A stretch of DNA of 64,000 nt from Clostridiales bacterium (GCA_012839295.1 DUNO01000013.1:124001-188000); one strand, 5' to 3'. Shown: positions 53,234 to 62,696, numbered from the stretch's first letter. Translations and numbers: made by a program. Notes: a model not told the origin generated them from the sequence alone.

Positions 53234-53392
53234 GGAAACAGTTTTTTTCTCTGGATATTAATTTTTAAAATTCAAAAGTTTGGGTTTAAATTGGGTCTAA
53301 AATTAATCAAAAACGAAGCATAACCAGAAGGATATCCGGAAAAAATAATCGTAGGATCTAGAAATCTCGATATATTTTGAAAGGTGGAAACG

Positions 53393-53755
53393 ATGGGTAT
53401 GGAAAATGGAAATAAGGCTTCAGAACAGGAACGCAGGGTAGATCATTTGATTAATCTGGTTGAGAAACAGACACGGACTGAGAGACATTTGGAGGAGCAT
53501 TCGGATATATCATCCTCTCCGGAAAATATAGAGCATGCAAAAGAAGTGAACCAAAGGCGCCAGCATGAGATTGATAACCTCAAGGATATTTTATCAAATG
53601 GGGAAAAGGACAACACCATAGAAAATACACAGAAACGCCTGCGCAATACAGGGGGCTACTTAAACAACAATGCGAACCGCATGGATGACCAGGCATTAAA
53701 AAGCGCCCAGACAAAGCAGAGGAACAGGGCAGAGCAGTTAGACCAAATGAAATAG
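53393..53755 (+). CDS. Small hydrophilic helical protein, unknown function
   Basis: ATG 53393 follows AAGGTGG by 5 nt; the upstream in-frame ATG lies inside the site. 120 residues, almost no hydrophobic core, rich in Glu, Asn, Gln, Arg and Lys, with long helices likely to be coiled coil (VDHLINLVEKQTRTERHLEE; REHEI-type later). No signal peptide. It may be a small spore-associated or nucleic-acid-associated protein; I cannot assign it. It ends just before a strong terminator. Confidence 0.65.
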   Translation: MGMENGNKASEQERRVDHLINLVEKQTRTERHLEEHSDISSSPENIEHAKEVNQRRQHEIDNLKDILSNGEKDNTIENTQKRLRNTGGYLNNNANRMDDQALKSAQTKQRNRAEQLDQMK

Positions 53756-53780
53756 ATGTAGATGAAGTAGAAACCAGACA

Positions 53781-53860
53781 GGGTGCTGTATAAAAAGAGT
53801 TACCGCATACAGGGAGTAACATCCCAAAGAGCGCGAATCTTTTACAGCACCCTTTTTTTA
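53781..53860 (+). terminator. Long terminator
   Basis: GGGTGCTGTA / TACAGCACCC outer stem, extended by TAAAAAGA / TCTTTTA, followed by TTTTTTTA. The large internal loop (about 38 nt) is unusual. Confidence 0.75.
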
Positions 53861-53861
53861 T

Positions 53862-53990
53862 TTAATAACCTTCATTGCGGCGGCTGAGCCTTAGATCATG
53901 CCCCTTTTTCCCGCCGGCCCATTCAGCCTTTTCGGATTCGGTTTCCAGAAGTAATGAGGGAACCTTGGCAAGGGCTGCTGACCCAACATC
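53862..53990 (-). pseudogene. Possible 3' gene remnant on the minus strand
   Basis: A 43-codon minus-strand frame (DVGSAALAKVPSLLLETESE... ending LRLSRRNEGY and a stop) is G+C-richer than its surroundings and reads like the end of a real protein, but no start codon precedes it before a stop upstream. I cannot name the family. The rest of 53991-54111 shows no gene. Confidence 0.3.
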
Positions 53991-54162
53991 TAAAAAAAAT
54001 GATATTATCCCGTAAAAATCTGTATTTACTTGTATTTTCGAACCACTATAATAATAGGATAGGGTATTCTATATAGTTCTTAAGAAGGATGTGGCTTTAT
54101 AACTTTTTATATTGTATTTTTACAAAAGGAGGGAAATCAGCGGTAGCTTTTATACCCTGAAG

Positions 54163-55971
54163 ATGAAGAAGATGAGGTCATTAAATATTAAAAAAGGCTT
54201 GACTCTTACATCGATTATTAGGAATAGAAAAGTATCGACCAAACTTTTCATCATTGTACTGGCAGCATTTATTATGACAGTGATTAACGTAATACAGCTG
54301 GGGAGCCAGACGAATAAAGTAAGTACTTTGTCGGAAGACACCTATTACCATCAGGTATATCTAAATACCAGAGGTATTATGAGCGCGGAGAGAAGCTTAT
54401 ACCAGGCAGCCCTATCCTTGCAGGCAATTGGGTACGGTGAAGATAAGCTAACCAAGGAGGAGAAGGAGAAGCTTTTTAAGGAGTATGAATTCAAATCGGA
54501 GAAAGGCCTGGAGCTTGTCGATAGGACGATCGATACATTGAAAGCATACCCTGCATTCGATACCTTTAAGTTTTCAGGACCCAAATACACAATCTATGAG
54601 CTTAATAATGCGTTCCAGGGTTCATATCAGGATTGGAAAAACAGCTATAATCCTGTGACCGGTGAAGGCGACATGATAACCCAGCAGGAGAATTACAAAT
54701 ATATGATTGATAACCTGAATTATATGTCGGATATCTTAGAGGAATACAGCACTTATGTGACCGGGGAAATAAGAAAAGATATGCAGGGGGATTTGATAAA
54801 GACAATATTGGTTTCCACTGTAATTTCAATAGGAATCATAATACTTTCGGTCTATATTGTCATCTATCTGAGGAATAGCATTAAGCATGTTACGGCAGAT
54901 ATGGATCAGATAGCAAAGAAGAATCTTACCTTTTTACCGTATAGGATCCATTCAAAGGATGAACTGGGGGCTTTATCAGAATCGGTCCATTCCGTAATCA
55001 ATTCCTTGAAGAATATTTTACAGCAAGTAATTCATTCAACGAAGCTGTTATCCAAATCATCAAAAAATATGAAAGCTTATTCCAGGGAAGTGAAGGGATC
55101 CATGGCTGAGATGGCGGGGACTATACAGGAGATTGCAGAAGGAGCAAATCATCAGGCAGAGGATTCGGAAAAGCTGGTAAATGAGATTACCAGCTTGGGA
55201 AGTGTTATACAGAAGAATACAAACAGTGCCCGCGAGCTGACTCTGGCCAGCAATGCAATTCAGCTTGCCAGTGAAGAGGGCTTAAACAGCGTCAATGCGT
55301 TGGAAAATATAGCAATAAAAAATGAGGCCGCATTTCAGTCAATCTTTGATGTGATACATATTACCAACGATAATGCGGGACAAATCGGCAAAGCAATCGA
55401 AATGATTAGTTCCCTGGCAGGCTCCACCAAATTATTGTCCCTGAATGCAACCATTGAAGCAGCCCGCGCCGGTGAAGCCGGCAGGGGGTTCGCTGTGGTT
55501 GCAGGGGAGATAAACAAATTATCAGAGCAGACAGAAGCAGCGACGAAGATCATTGATAATATTCTGAAAACCTTAAATAACAATATCATCAGTGCCAGTG
55601 ATAAAAGCAGGGAGGTACAGGAAACGGTAAAGCTCCAGACCCTTGGAGTTGCGGATACGAAAGAGAAGTATCTGGCTATCATGAAGGCTTTGGATAATAT
55701 TAACCAACAGATTAACAGCCTGAATGAAGTATCAAAGGATATGGATCAGAGCAGAATCCATGTAATGGACATCGGATCGAGTGTCTCTGCAATATCGGAG
55801 GAAAATGCAGCCAGCACACAACAAACCGCATCATCAATTCAAGAGATCCTGTCGGCAGTAGAGCAGATCAATCTCATTGGGGAAGAGGTTGATGGTATGA
55901 TTGCTGCAATTACCTTACTAGTCGAACAATTCCATCTGGATGATGAGTTTCTATTACAGAAGCGGGAATAG
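54163..55971 (+). CDS. Methyl-accepting chemotaxis protein
   Basis: About 602 residues. TM1 (about 26-48), an extracellular four-helix sensor (about 50-205), TM2 (about 210-236), HAMP, and a long cytoplasmic signalling coiled coil whose tip reads [19 protein letters not shown] (about 431-449). It senses an outside ligand and controls CheA. The start is uncertain: GGAGGG (54128-54133) is not followed by a start codon at a normal distance, ATG 54163 or 54172 are the first in-frame ones, and a TTG at 54112 has no site. Confidence 0.9.
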   Translation: MKKMRSLNIKKGLTLTSIIRNRKVSTKLFIIVLAAFIMTVINVIQLGSQTNKVSTLSEDTYYHQVYLNTRGIMSAERSLYQAALSLQAIGYGEDKLTKEEKEKLFKEYEFKSEKGLELVDRTIDTLKAYPAFDTFKFSGPKYTIYELNNAFQGSYQDWKNSYNPVTGEGDMITQQENYKYMIDNLNYMSDILEEYSTYVTGEIRKDMQGDLIKTILVSTVISIGIIILSVYIVIYLRNSIKHVTADMDQIAKKNLTFLPYRIHSKDELGALSESVHSVINSLKNILQQVIHSTKLLSKSSKNMKAYSREVKGSMAEMAGTIQEIAEGANHQAEDSEKLVNEITSLGSVIQKNTNSARELTLASNAIQLASEEGLNSVNALENIAIKNEAAFQSIFDVIHITNDNAGQIGKAIEMISSLAGSTKLLSLNATIEAARAGEAGRGFAVVAGEINKLSEQTEAATKIIDNILKTLNNNIISASDKSREVQETVKLQTLGVADTKEKYLAIMKALDNINQQINSLNEVSKDMDQSRIHVMDIGSSVSAISEENAASTQQTASSIQEILSAVEQINLIGEEVDGMIAAITLLVEQFHLDDEFLLQKRE

Positions 55972-56107
55972 ATATATTACCAAAAAATCCTTTTTCCAAA
56001 AAATGATTTGTGTTATAATAAGAGATAAGTGAGGACAGAGTGAACAAAAGCAGTTTGTACACCGAAAAGCTTACTTAAAATACAATATGGAAAGGAATGG
56101 TTAGGTT

Positions 56108-57052
56108 ATGGCATTGGTAACTACGAAGGAAATGTTCAAAAAAGCATATGCAGGTGGATATGCAATCGGTGCATTCAATGTGAACAACATGGAAATTGTT
56201 CAGGGTATTACAGAAGCGGCTAAGGAATTAAGCGCTCCTGTTATTTTACAGGTTTCTGCCGGGGCAAGGAAGTATGCAAAGCATGTTTATCTTACGAAAT
56301 TAGTGGAAGCTGCATTGCTGGATACAGATCTTCCGATTGCCCTCCATTTGGATCATGGGGAGGATTTTGAGATATGCAAGTCCTGTATTGACGGCGGTTT
56401 TTCTTCTGTGATGATTGACGGCTCCAAGCACAGCTTTGAAGATAATATTGCATTGACAAAGCAGGTTGTGGAATATGCCCATGCCCATGGTTGTGTTGTA
56501 GAGGGTGAATTGGGGAAATTAGCCGGAATCGAGGATAATATTAATGTAAAAGCCGAGGATGCATCCTACACAAGACCTGAGGAAGTAGAAGAGTTCGTAA
56601 GCCGCACAGGTGTAGATTCCCTGGCGATTGCCATTGGAACCAGCCACGGAGCCTTCAAGTTCAAGCCAGGCCAGAAGCCACAGCTGCGCTTCGACATCCT
56701 GGAGGAGGTAGCAAAGAGGCTTCCTGAGTTTCCGATTGTATTACATGGGGCATCCTCCGTATCCAGGGAATATGTGGAGCTGATCCAGAAATACGGCGGC
56801 AAGCTGGACGATGCTATCGGTATCCCGGAGGAAATGCTAAGACAGGCGGCAAAGATGGCAGTATGCAAGATCAATATTGATTCTGACCTAAGGCTTGCCT
56901 TTACGGCAGGAATCAGGGAGCACCAGTTCAATAACCCGAATCATTTTGACCCGAGACAGTACTTAACGCCGGCAAGAAGCTACGTAAAGGAAGTAGTAAA
57001 ACATAAAATAAACAACGTGCTCGGATGTGCAGGAACTGCAGCAGAGTATTAA
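56108..57052 (+). CDS. fba: Class II fructose-bisphosphate aldolase
   Basis: 314 residues of the zinc-dependent ketose-bisphosphate aldolase family. ALHLDHGED (His80, Asp82, His83), VEGELGKL, GTSHGAFK and VLHGASSV carry the zinc and phosphate sites. It splits fructose-1,6-bisphosphate in glycolysis, or a related ketose bisphosphate. Its length and the NPNHFDPRQYL tail match the main glycolytic enzyme of Clostridia. It is a single gene. Confidence 0.92.
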   Translation: MALVTTKEMFKKAYAGGYAIGAFNVNNMEIVQGITEAAKELSAPVILQVSAGARKYAKHVYLTKLVEAALLDTDLPIALHLDHGEDFEICKSCIDGGFSSVMIDGSKHSFEDNIALTKQVVEYAHAHGCVVEGELGKLAGIEDNINVKAEDASYTRPEEVEEFVSRTGVDSLAIAIGTSHGAFKFKPGQKPQLRFDILEEVAKRLPEFPIVLHGASSVSREYVELIQKYGGKLDDAIGIPEEMLRQAAKMAVCKINIDSDLRLAFTAGIREHQFNNPNHFDPRQYLTPARSYVKEVVKHKINNVLGCAGTAAEY

Positions 57053-57094
57053 TGGAACGCAGGGTGCTGCCATAAAAGCCCCTTATCTAATCCC

Positions 57095-57171
57095 AAGCTA
57101 ATACAAAAAGCAATACATAAAGCTGATGCATGAAGCTAATAGATAAAGCTGATACATAAAGCTAATAGATA
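57095..57171 (+). repeat. Six degenerate 13-nt tandem repeats
   Basis: Units beginning AAGCTRAT at 57095, 57108 (12 nt, AAGCAAT), 57120, 57133, 57146 and 57159; consensus AAGCTRATASATA. They lie between the aldolase gene and a terminator. Confidence 0.75.
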
Positions 57172-57196
57172 AGATATACCTAAGCGAGTATCTAAA

Positions 57197-57243
57197 AAAT
57201 GCGTCTTGAATGGCTGTAAAAGCTATTTCAAGACGCATTTTCT
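57197..57243. terminator. Terminator between fba and the GGDEF-EAL gene
   Basis: Perfect 14-bp stem AAATGCGTCTTGAA / TTCAAGACGCATTT with a 16-nt loop; acts for both converging genes. Confidence 0.8.
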
Positions 57244-57250
57244 GTATCAA

Positions 57251-59737
57251 CTAAAACAGGGCGCATTGGGTAACCGAATCATCCTCCCGGATTGCTTCCA
57301 ACAGCTCCTCCGGATAGAGCGGCGGGCTGTAGACATATCCCTGGACGACATCGCATCTCTGTGACCGGAGGAGGCAGAGCTGCTTTTCCTGTTCAACCCC
57401 CTCTGCAACTACCCGGATGTTAAGGCTGTGGGCCAGCTGGATAATGGATTCGGCAATACAGGAATCCTTTTGGTTGGTACAGATATTGTCAATGAAGGAT
57501 TTATCAATCTTTAAGGTATCAATGGGCATCTTCGTAAGATAGTTCAGGGAGGAATAGCCTGTCCCGAAATCATCCAAAGAGATTTTTACACCCAGCTGCT
57601 GCAGGCTCTTAAGCAATTTAGTGGCATCCATAAGGGAGGATACCAGGGTGCTTTCCGTGATCTCCAGCTCCAGGTATTCCGGGGGAAGCTGTGTCTCATC
57701 CAGTATCTCCGAGAGGGTGGATACAAAGCCGGGGCGGTTGATCTGCACGGAAGAGATATTGACGGAGACAGGGCGGGGTGTTGCTCCTGAATCGATCATA
57801 TCCTTATTAAAGGTGCAGGCCTCCCGGAGGAGCCAGGAGCTTAATTCGATGATTAAGCCGCTTTCCTCCGCAATCGGTATGAATTCACTCGGTGTAATAT
57901 AGCCAAGCCGCTCATTATAGATCCTCATGAGGGCCTCATAGCCGATGATGTTATTGGAGTCCAATTCCATCAGCGGTTGGTACTGGATATAGATTTCATT
58001 ATTCTCTATGGCATTTCTTAAAACCTCAATAATCAGGGTATTACGGTTTAATTCTTCCTCCATCTTGCTGTCAAACAGGGTGAATTTGTTTTTGCCCGTA
58101 TCCTTTGACTTATACATGGCAATATCCGCATTTTTAATCAGTACATTGGAGGTGAGGCCGTTCTCAGGATAGATGGAGATACCGATGCTCATGGATACAT
58201 ACACGATTTCACCGCCCAGGTCCAAGGGGTTTTTAAAGCTGTCGATGATCTGGGAGGCAAACAAAACCGCATCTTCCTTGGAGGAGATGTTTTCCCGGAA
58301 CAGCAGGAATTCATCACCCCCGGCTCTTGCAAGCATACCGTCGGATTGCAGTACTGAGGTCAGCAATCCGGCTGTTTTGACCAATAATGCATCTCCGTAC
58401 TCGTGGCCTAGCGTGTCATTTACGGTCTTAAAATTATCCAGGTCCACGAAATATACGGCATGCAGGGCTTCCTGGGGAGAGGAGGAGAGTAAAACTGCAT
58501 TTACATAATTAAGAAAAGCGAGCTTATTGGGGAGGTTGGTCAGGGTATCATGGTATGCCAGGAATTCTATATGGTCGTAGTTGGAGCGCAGCTGCTCTTC
58601 ATTTAACAGCAGCTCCTCGTGCATCGATTCCAGGTCTTCATAGTTGGTTTTAATAATGTGCAGCATCTTATTGAAGTTTTTTGAAAGCTCACCAAGCTCA
58701 TTATTGCTCTTTATATTGGACTGTACCGTAAGGTTGCCGTTGGAGGCAGTCCTCATGGCATCCCGTAAGGCAATAATGGGGGTGGAGTATTGCTTTGAAA
58801 TCAAATTTGCACCTATGGTGATCACGATAAGCAAGAAGAGGCACACCATGGTGAAAAGGCTCAACATAAAATTGATGGGGGACATAATGCTTGCCGTATC
58901 CTGCTTCATTAACAGGATCCAATTAAGGTCAGGGAGGATGGAATAACCATATACCTGCTCTGTGTCTTCATAGGAATATTGGAAGGAGCCGCTTTGCTCG
59001 ATAAGCCCGTTATTATAATCCGCCACAAGTCCGGCTAACCGGCCGGAGTTGATATTGGTACCGGTCAGGGTGCCATCAGGATGGTATAGGATAGTTCCTT
59101 CCTTATCTAATAAAATTGCGAAGCCGGTTTCATCAATGGTCAGGGAACTTAAGAAGTTTTTAAAATAATCTGTGCTGATGGTGCTTACGATGTAGCCGAG
59201 GACCATGCCTGAGCCCGGATCAAGGACCGGGGCACCGATATCCAGGGTATGGATAAGCTGGCCGCCTTTCGTTAACGTCCTTAAGCCATCCATTCCGACA
59301 GCGGTATGTTTGGTAGTGAACATATAATCCAGGGTCTGCTTGGAGTATGGGGCTGTTCCGTCAGGTTTGGCGCCGGAGCTGGCGATAACCTCCTGCCTTT
59401 TATTGTATAGAAGTATGTATTCACAGTTAGCGCAGCTGCTGCACCTGAGCTTTAGCAGCTCATCCACGGCATAAGGAGCTGTATTGCCGGTTCTGTTACT
59501 ATGTCTCGTAACTTCAATCAGATCCTCCTGGAGGGATAATAAAGTAACCTCGGTCTGTTGGTTCTTTATTAAGGCTTCCAGACCATTCCTGTTGGTGATG
59601 GAAGAGCGTTTTAAATTATCAGTGTTGACATCAATTAACTTATGCGTTAAAAACCCGTGAGCCAGAACTGATACTAGAATTACGGGAATCATGGATGAGG
59701 CTATGAGCAAAATTCGTATCGAGTTTTTTATGGACAT
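57251..59737 (-). CDS. Membrane sensor with GGDEF and EAL domains
   Basis: 828 residues. TM1 (about 6-28), extracellular double-Cache sensor (about 35-270), TM2 (about 282-305), HAMP, GGDEF domain with intact ARAGGDEFLLF (about 475), then EAL domain with intact GYEALMR (about 599), ENDxSS-type SVNISSVQI, and DDFGTGYSSLNYL (about 722). Both active sites look complete, so the protein could make and break cyclic di-GMP in response to an outside signal. It stands alone, with the promoter region beyond 59737. Confidence 0.94.
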   Translation of the reverse strand: MSIKNSIRILLIASSMIPVILVSVLAHGFLTHKLIDVNTDNLKRSSITNRNGLEALIKNQQTEVTLLSLQEDLIEVTRHSNRTGNTAPYAVDELLKLRCSSCANCEYILLYNKRQEVIASSGAKPDGTAPYSKQTLDYMFTTKHTAVGMDGLRTLTKGGQLIHTLDIGAPVLDPGSGMVLGYIVSTISTDYFKNFLSSLTIDETGFAILLDKEGTILYHPDGTLTGTNINSGRLAGLVADYNNGLIEQSGSFQYSYEDTEQVYGYSILPDLNWILLMKQDTASIMSPINFMLSLFTMVCLFLLIVITIGANLISKQYSTPIIALRDAMRTASNGNLTVQSNIKSNNELGELSKNFNKMLHIIKTNYEDLESMHEELLLNEEQLRSNYDHIEFLAYHDTLTNLPNKLAFLNYVNAVLLSSSPQEALHAVYFVDLDNFKTVNDTLGHEYGDALLVKTAGLLTSVLQSDGMLARAGGDEFLLFRENISSKEDAVLFASQIIDSFKNPLDLGGEIVYVSMSIGISIYPENGLTSNVLIKNADIAMYKSKDTGKNKFTLFDSKMEEELNRNTLIIEVLRNAIENNEIYIQYQPLMELDSNNIIGYEALMRIYNERLGYITPSEFIPIAEESGLIIELSSWLLREACTFNKDMIDSGATPRPVSVNISSVQINRPGFVSTLSEILDETQLPPEYLELEITESTLVSSLMDATKLLKSLQQLGVKISLDDFGTGYSSLNYLTKMPIDTLKIDKSFIDNICTNQKDSCIAESIIQLAHSLNIRVVAEGVEQEKQLCLLRSQRCDVVQGYVYSPPLYPEELLEAIREDDSVTQCALF

Positions 59738-60032
59738 AACCGTAAAACCTCCGCAAATAGTTCTTTTTTGGTATTATTTTAACAATCAACACATCCATTT
59801 TACCAATAGTTCCAAAATTTTGCAATAAATTTTATAGGAAAATGGCATAATATTTAGAAAATCAAAGAACATTTTTGGACAAAATGACTTAAAGATACTC
59901 ACATGTTGTCGAAATAGGTGGCGCAGAATTATATTTTTATGGGAATATGTGAAGGGTATGCAGAATGCCTTTCTAAAAGCTTTCTAAAATTCAGATATTT
60001 TTATTGAAAAGAACTGGCTTTAAGGGTATACT
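59738..60032 (+). promoter_or_regulatory. Intergenic region with tgt promoter
   Basis: No gene is visible. At its right end TTGAAA (60004-60009), a 17-nt spacer and TATACT (60027-60032) make a good promoter for the tgt-yajC pair. Confidence 0.6.
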
Positions 60033-60070
60033 TTAAATGTTATGGAAAGGGCTGGTTTATGGTGATTTAC

Positions 60071-60160
60071 ATGGTAATTAATGGGTTTTGGCAGGACGGG
60101 GATTCCTGCAAACTGTTTGGTTACTGCAGCCTGCCCAAGATAGAAAGTAGGAAAGCATAA
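60071..60160 (+). CDS. Possible 29-residue leader peptide of tgt
   Basis: ATG 60071 opens a 29-codon frame (MVINGFWQDGDSCKLFGYCS...) whose stop TAA overlaps the tgt start (TAATG). The ribosome site before it is poor. It could couple translation to tgt or be chance. A hairpin GCAGG / CCTGC lies in the same stretch. Confidence 0.25.
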   Translation: MVINGFWQDGDSCKLFGYCSLPKIESRKA

Positions 60161-61293
60161 TGTATAAAATAATTGCACAGGACGGCAGGGCGAAAAGCAG
60201 TGAATTTACTACCGTCCATGGGACAATACAGACACCGGTGTTTATGAATGTTGGTACGGCGGCAGCGATCAAGGGCGGTGTTTCCACCATGGATCTGCAG
60301 GAAATCGGGACACAGGTGGAATTATCCAATACCTATCATCTTCATGTAAGGCCTGGAGATAAGGTAGTAAAGCAGCTGGGCGGCCTGCATAAATTTATGG
60401 TATGGGATAAGCCCATACTGACTGATTCCGGCGGCTTCCAGGTATTTTCCTTATCAGGCTTGCGTAAGATTAAGGAAGAGGGCGTGTATTTTAATTCCCA
60501 TGTGGATGGAAAAAGGATCTTTATGGGGCCGGAGGAAAGTATGCAGATACAATCAAACCTTGCCTCCACCATTGCCATGGCCTTTGACGAATGTCCCCCC
60601 CATCCGGCTACCAGGGAGTATATGCAGGATTCCGTGGACCGTACTACCAGATGGCTGGAGCGCTGTAAGAAGGAGATGGACAGGCTGAACGGACTGGAGG
60701 ATACCATCAATAGGAAGCAGCTGCTGTTTGGGATCAACCAGGGCGGAACCTTTGAGGATATACGGATCCAACATGCAAAGAGGATCTCTGAGCTGGATTT
60801 GGATGGTTATGCCCTTGGCGGCCTGGCAGTCGGTGAAAGTCATGAGGAGATGTACCGCATCATAGAGGAAACGGTTCCTTACCTGCCCCTCCATAAGCCG
60901 GTTTATCTGATGGGGGTCGGCACGCCGGCCAATATATTGGAAGCGGTGGACCGTGGTGTGGATTTCTTTGACTGTGTTTACCCGACCAGGAATGGAAGGC
61001 ATGGACATGCATATACCGGGAATGGGAAGCTGAATCTCGTGAATGCCAGGTATGAGCTTGACGACCGTCCCATTGAGGAGGGCTGCAAATGTCCGGCCTG
61101 CAGGCATTACAGCAGGGCCTACATCAGGCATTTGCTGAAGGCGAAGGAGATGCTTGGGATGCGGTTGATGGTGCTCCATAACCTGTATTTCTACAACCAT
61201 ATGATGGAAGAGATCAGGGAGGCAATCCGGGCAGGACGGTATCAGGAGTATAAGAAACAAAAGCTGGAAGGATTTGTTAGGAGCGATGATTAA
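60160..61293 (+). CDS. tgt: tRNA-guanine transglycosylase (queuine/preQ1)
   Basis: 377 residues. Substrate-binding segment ILTDSGGFQVFSL, the GINQGG and ALGGLAVGE loops, the catalytic Asp in VDFFDCVYPTRNGRHGHA (about residue 271), and the zinc site CKCPAC (about 309-314) with a later His. It replaces the wobble guanine of certain tRNAs by preQ1 on the way to queuosine. It precedes yajC by 43 nt, a common bacterial order. Confidence 0.97.
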   Translation: MYKIIAQDGRAKSSEFTTVHGTIQTPVFMNVGTAAAIKGGVSTMDLQEIGTQVELSNTYHLHVRPGDKVVKQLGGLHKFMVWDKPILTDSGGFQVFSLSGLRKIKEEGVYFNSHVDGKRIFMGPEESMQIQSNLASTIAMAFDECPPHPATREYMQDSVDRTTRWLERCKKEMDRLNGLEDTINRKQLLFGINQGGTFEDIRIQHAKRISELDLDGYALGGLAVGESHEEMYRIIEETVPYLPLHKPVYLMGVGTPANILEAVDRGVDFFDCVYPTRNGRHGHAYTGNGKLNLVNARYELDDRPIEEGCKCPACRHYSRAYIRHLLKAKEMLGMRLMVLHNLYFYNHMMEEIREAIRAGRYQEYKKQKLEGFVRSDD

Positions 61294-61336
61294 AGCGAAT
61301 AACATTGAATTATAGAATTTTAATGGAGGTATATTA

Positions 61337-61669
61337 ATGAATAGTTTGGTTTTATTGAATGGTGCGGCTGCCGGAGGCGGGCAGTCATCTATGATTATCA
61401 CCGTGTTGTATGTGGTAGTGATTGGTGGGATGCTGTATTTTATGATGATCAGGCCCCAGAGAAAGCAGCAGAAGCAGCATAATGCATTGCTGTCTACCCT
61501 TGGAGTAGGGGATAGTGTGCTGACTTCAAGCGGGATGTATGGCGTGGTGATTGATGTTATGGATGATATTGTTATTGTTGAGTTTGGGAGCAATAAGAAT
61601 TGCAGGATTCCGATGAAGAAGTCTGCGATTGTGGAGATTGAGAAGCCTAGTACGGAGAAGACTAGCTAG
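61337..61669 (+). CDS. yajC: Preprotein translocase subunit YajC
   Basis: 110 residues. One N-terminal membrane helix (about 14-36, ending MLYFMMIRPQRKQQKQ) followed by the short beta domain LGVGDSVLTSSGMYGVVIDVMDD. YajC associates with SecDF and helps protein export. TGGAGG precedes the ATG. The 183-bp palindrome begins 31 nt after its stop. Confidence 0.95.
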   Translation: MNSLVLLNGAAAGGGQSSMIITVLYVVVIGGMLYFMMIRPQRKQQKQHNALLSTLGVGDSVLTSSGMYGVVIDVMDDIVIVEFGSNKNCRIPMKKSAIVEIEKPSTEKTS

Positions 61670-61699
61670 GGAGTGCTGTTGCGTTGCGGTAGGTGGTGA

Positions 61700-61882
61700 G
61701 GCTGAAACCGGGGGCCTGGCTGGCTGGGGTGATGCTTTTCCTTACCTCTACAGCAGAGAATAAATGTGCGCCCATCAATTGACATGTAATGGACATGTCA
61801 TTGATGGGCGCACATTTATCCTCTGCTGTAACGGTAAAGGAAAAACATTTCACCCCAGCCAGCCAGGCCCCCGGTTTCAGCC
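61700..61882. repeat. 183-bp near-perfect palindromic element
   Basis: The outer 33 bp are a perfect inverted repeat (61700-61732 with 61850-61882; left end GGCTGAAACCGGGGGCCTGG). Inside, pairing continues with few mismatches through CTTTTCC, TACAGCAGAG and ATAAATGTGCGCCCATCAA to a 5-nt loop between TGACATGT and ACATGTCA. No long open frame with a start signal lies inside. As RNA it would form one rod of about 85 bp. It could be a MITE-like mobile element, a REP/ERIC-type repeat or an extreme terminator for yajC. Confidence 0.85.
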
Positions 61883-62014
61883 CATTTAGGTTACATGTTT
61901 TTTGATACCCTTTCTTTTACTCTTTGTGAGATTATTGTATAGATTATGGGAGGCAGTTTTAACTGTTTTTGGATAGGTATTTTAGGGATGCAGGTGGTTT
62001 TTGCCTCTTTTAAA

Positions 62015-62043
62015 TTGACATTAATAACTTGTGATGTTATCCT
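62015..62043 (+). promoter_or_regulatory. Sigma-A promoter of the toxin-antitoxin pair
   Basis: TTGACA (62015-62020), 17-nt spacer, TATCCT (62038-62043). Confidence 0.6.
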
Positions 62044-62068
62044 TTATTTATAGAAGGGAGTGGGGCTG

Positions 62069-62500
62069 TTGTATAAGATTTATTTAGATAATTGTTGCTA
62101 TAATCGTCCGTTCGATATGCAGTCTCAACTGAAGATACATTTAGAAACACAAGCCAAACTATATATACAGCAAAGAGTTAAAGATGGAAAGGATATCTTG
62201 GTATGGTCGTATATCTTGGAATATGAAAATGCTAAGAATCCATATAAAGAAAAAAAAGAAACCATATTGGCATGGAAGAATGTAGCCAGTGAATGTGTAT
62301 CTGAAAATGAACCTATACTTTTATTTGCTGAGACATTAGCAGCAAAAGGGATAAAATTATACGATGCTCTTCATATCGCATGTGCAGTGAATTCAAATTG
62401 TGAGTATTATATAACGACTGATAAAAAATTATTAAATACACTTATTCCGGAAATAAAGATTTTAAATCCTATTGATTATGTGAGAGTGATAGAGGGGTGA
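62069..62500 (+). CDS. PIN-domain protein, probable toxin
   Basis: Start TTG 62069 is preferred (AGGGAG 8 nt before); GTG 62060 is too close to the site. 143 residues. Acidic PIN-type residues are seen in IYLDNCCYNRPFD (first Asp), EYENAKN, KLYDALHIACA and YYITTDKKLLN. PIN toxins are magnesium-dependent RNases that cut tRNA or rRNA. It sits before a 63-residue partner, five bases between stop and start. The order (toxin first) is the reverse of the common VapBC arrangement. Its AT-rich codons differ from the tgt-yajC region. Confidence 0.8.
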   Translation: MYKIYLDNCCYNRPFDMQSQLKIHLETQAKLYIQQRVKDGKDILVWSYILEYENAKNPYKEKKETILAWKNVASECVSENEPILLFAETLAAKGIKLYDALHIACAVNSNCEYYITTDKKLLNTLIPEIKILNPIDYVRVIEG

Positions 62501-62504
62501 TTAT

Positions 62505-62696
62505 ATGACAGATACTTTGATTAAAGAGAAGGGAATGAAGATATTAATTGAGCAACTTGGATATGTTGAAGCAGAAAGATTCATCATGCTTATGAATAGA
62601 GAGCCTTTTGATTATACAGGCTGGCGGGAAGAGAACCTAGAGGAACCTTCTAGTGTAAGAGAACTTAGTAGAATGGCTATGGGTTATTGTGATTGA
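62505..62696 (+). CDS. Probable antitoxin of the PIN toxin
   Basis: 63 residues with a strong GAGGGGTGA site. The MTDTLIKEKGMKILIEQLG and VEAERFIMLMNREPFDYTGW segments are, from memory, a small family regularly found beside PIN-domain toxins; the C-terminal SVRELSRMAM may bind the toxin's active site. A DNA-binding fold is not obvious. It may repress the promoter at 62015. Confidence 0.75.
   Translation: MTDTLIKEKGMKILIEQLGYVEAERFIMLMNREPFDYTGWREENLEEPSSVRELSRMAMGYCD

Noticed and set aside
57095-57171. Possible CRISPR array
   Set aside because: The repeats are directly adjacent 13-nt units without spacers, and there are no cas genes in the window.
60085-60150. preQ1 riboswitch before tgt
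   Set aside because: There is a small hairpin but no A-rich tail or pseudoknot pattern of the known preQ1 aptamers that I could identify.
61662-61853. 63-codon minus-strand frame across the palindrome
   Set aside because: It lies within the inverted repeat and has no start signal; its protein-like look comes from the symmetric sequence.
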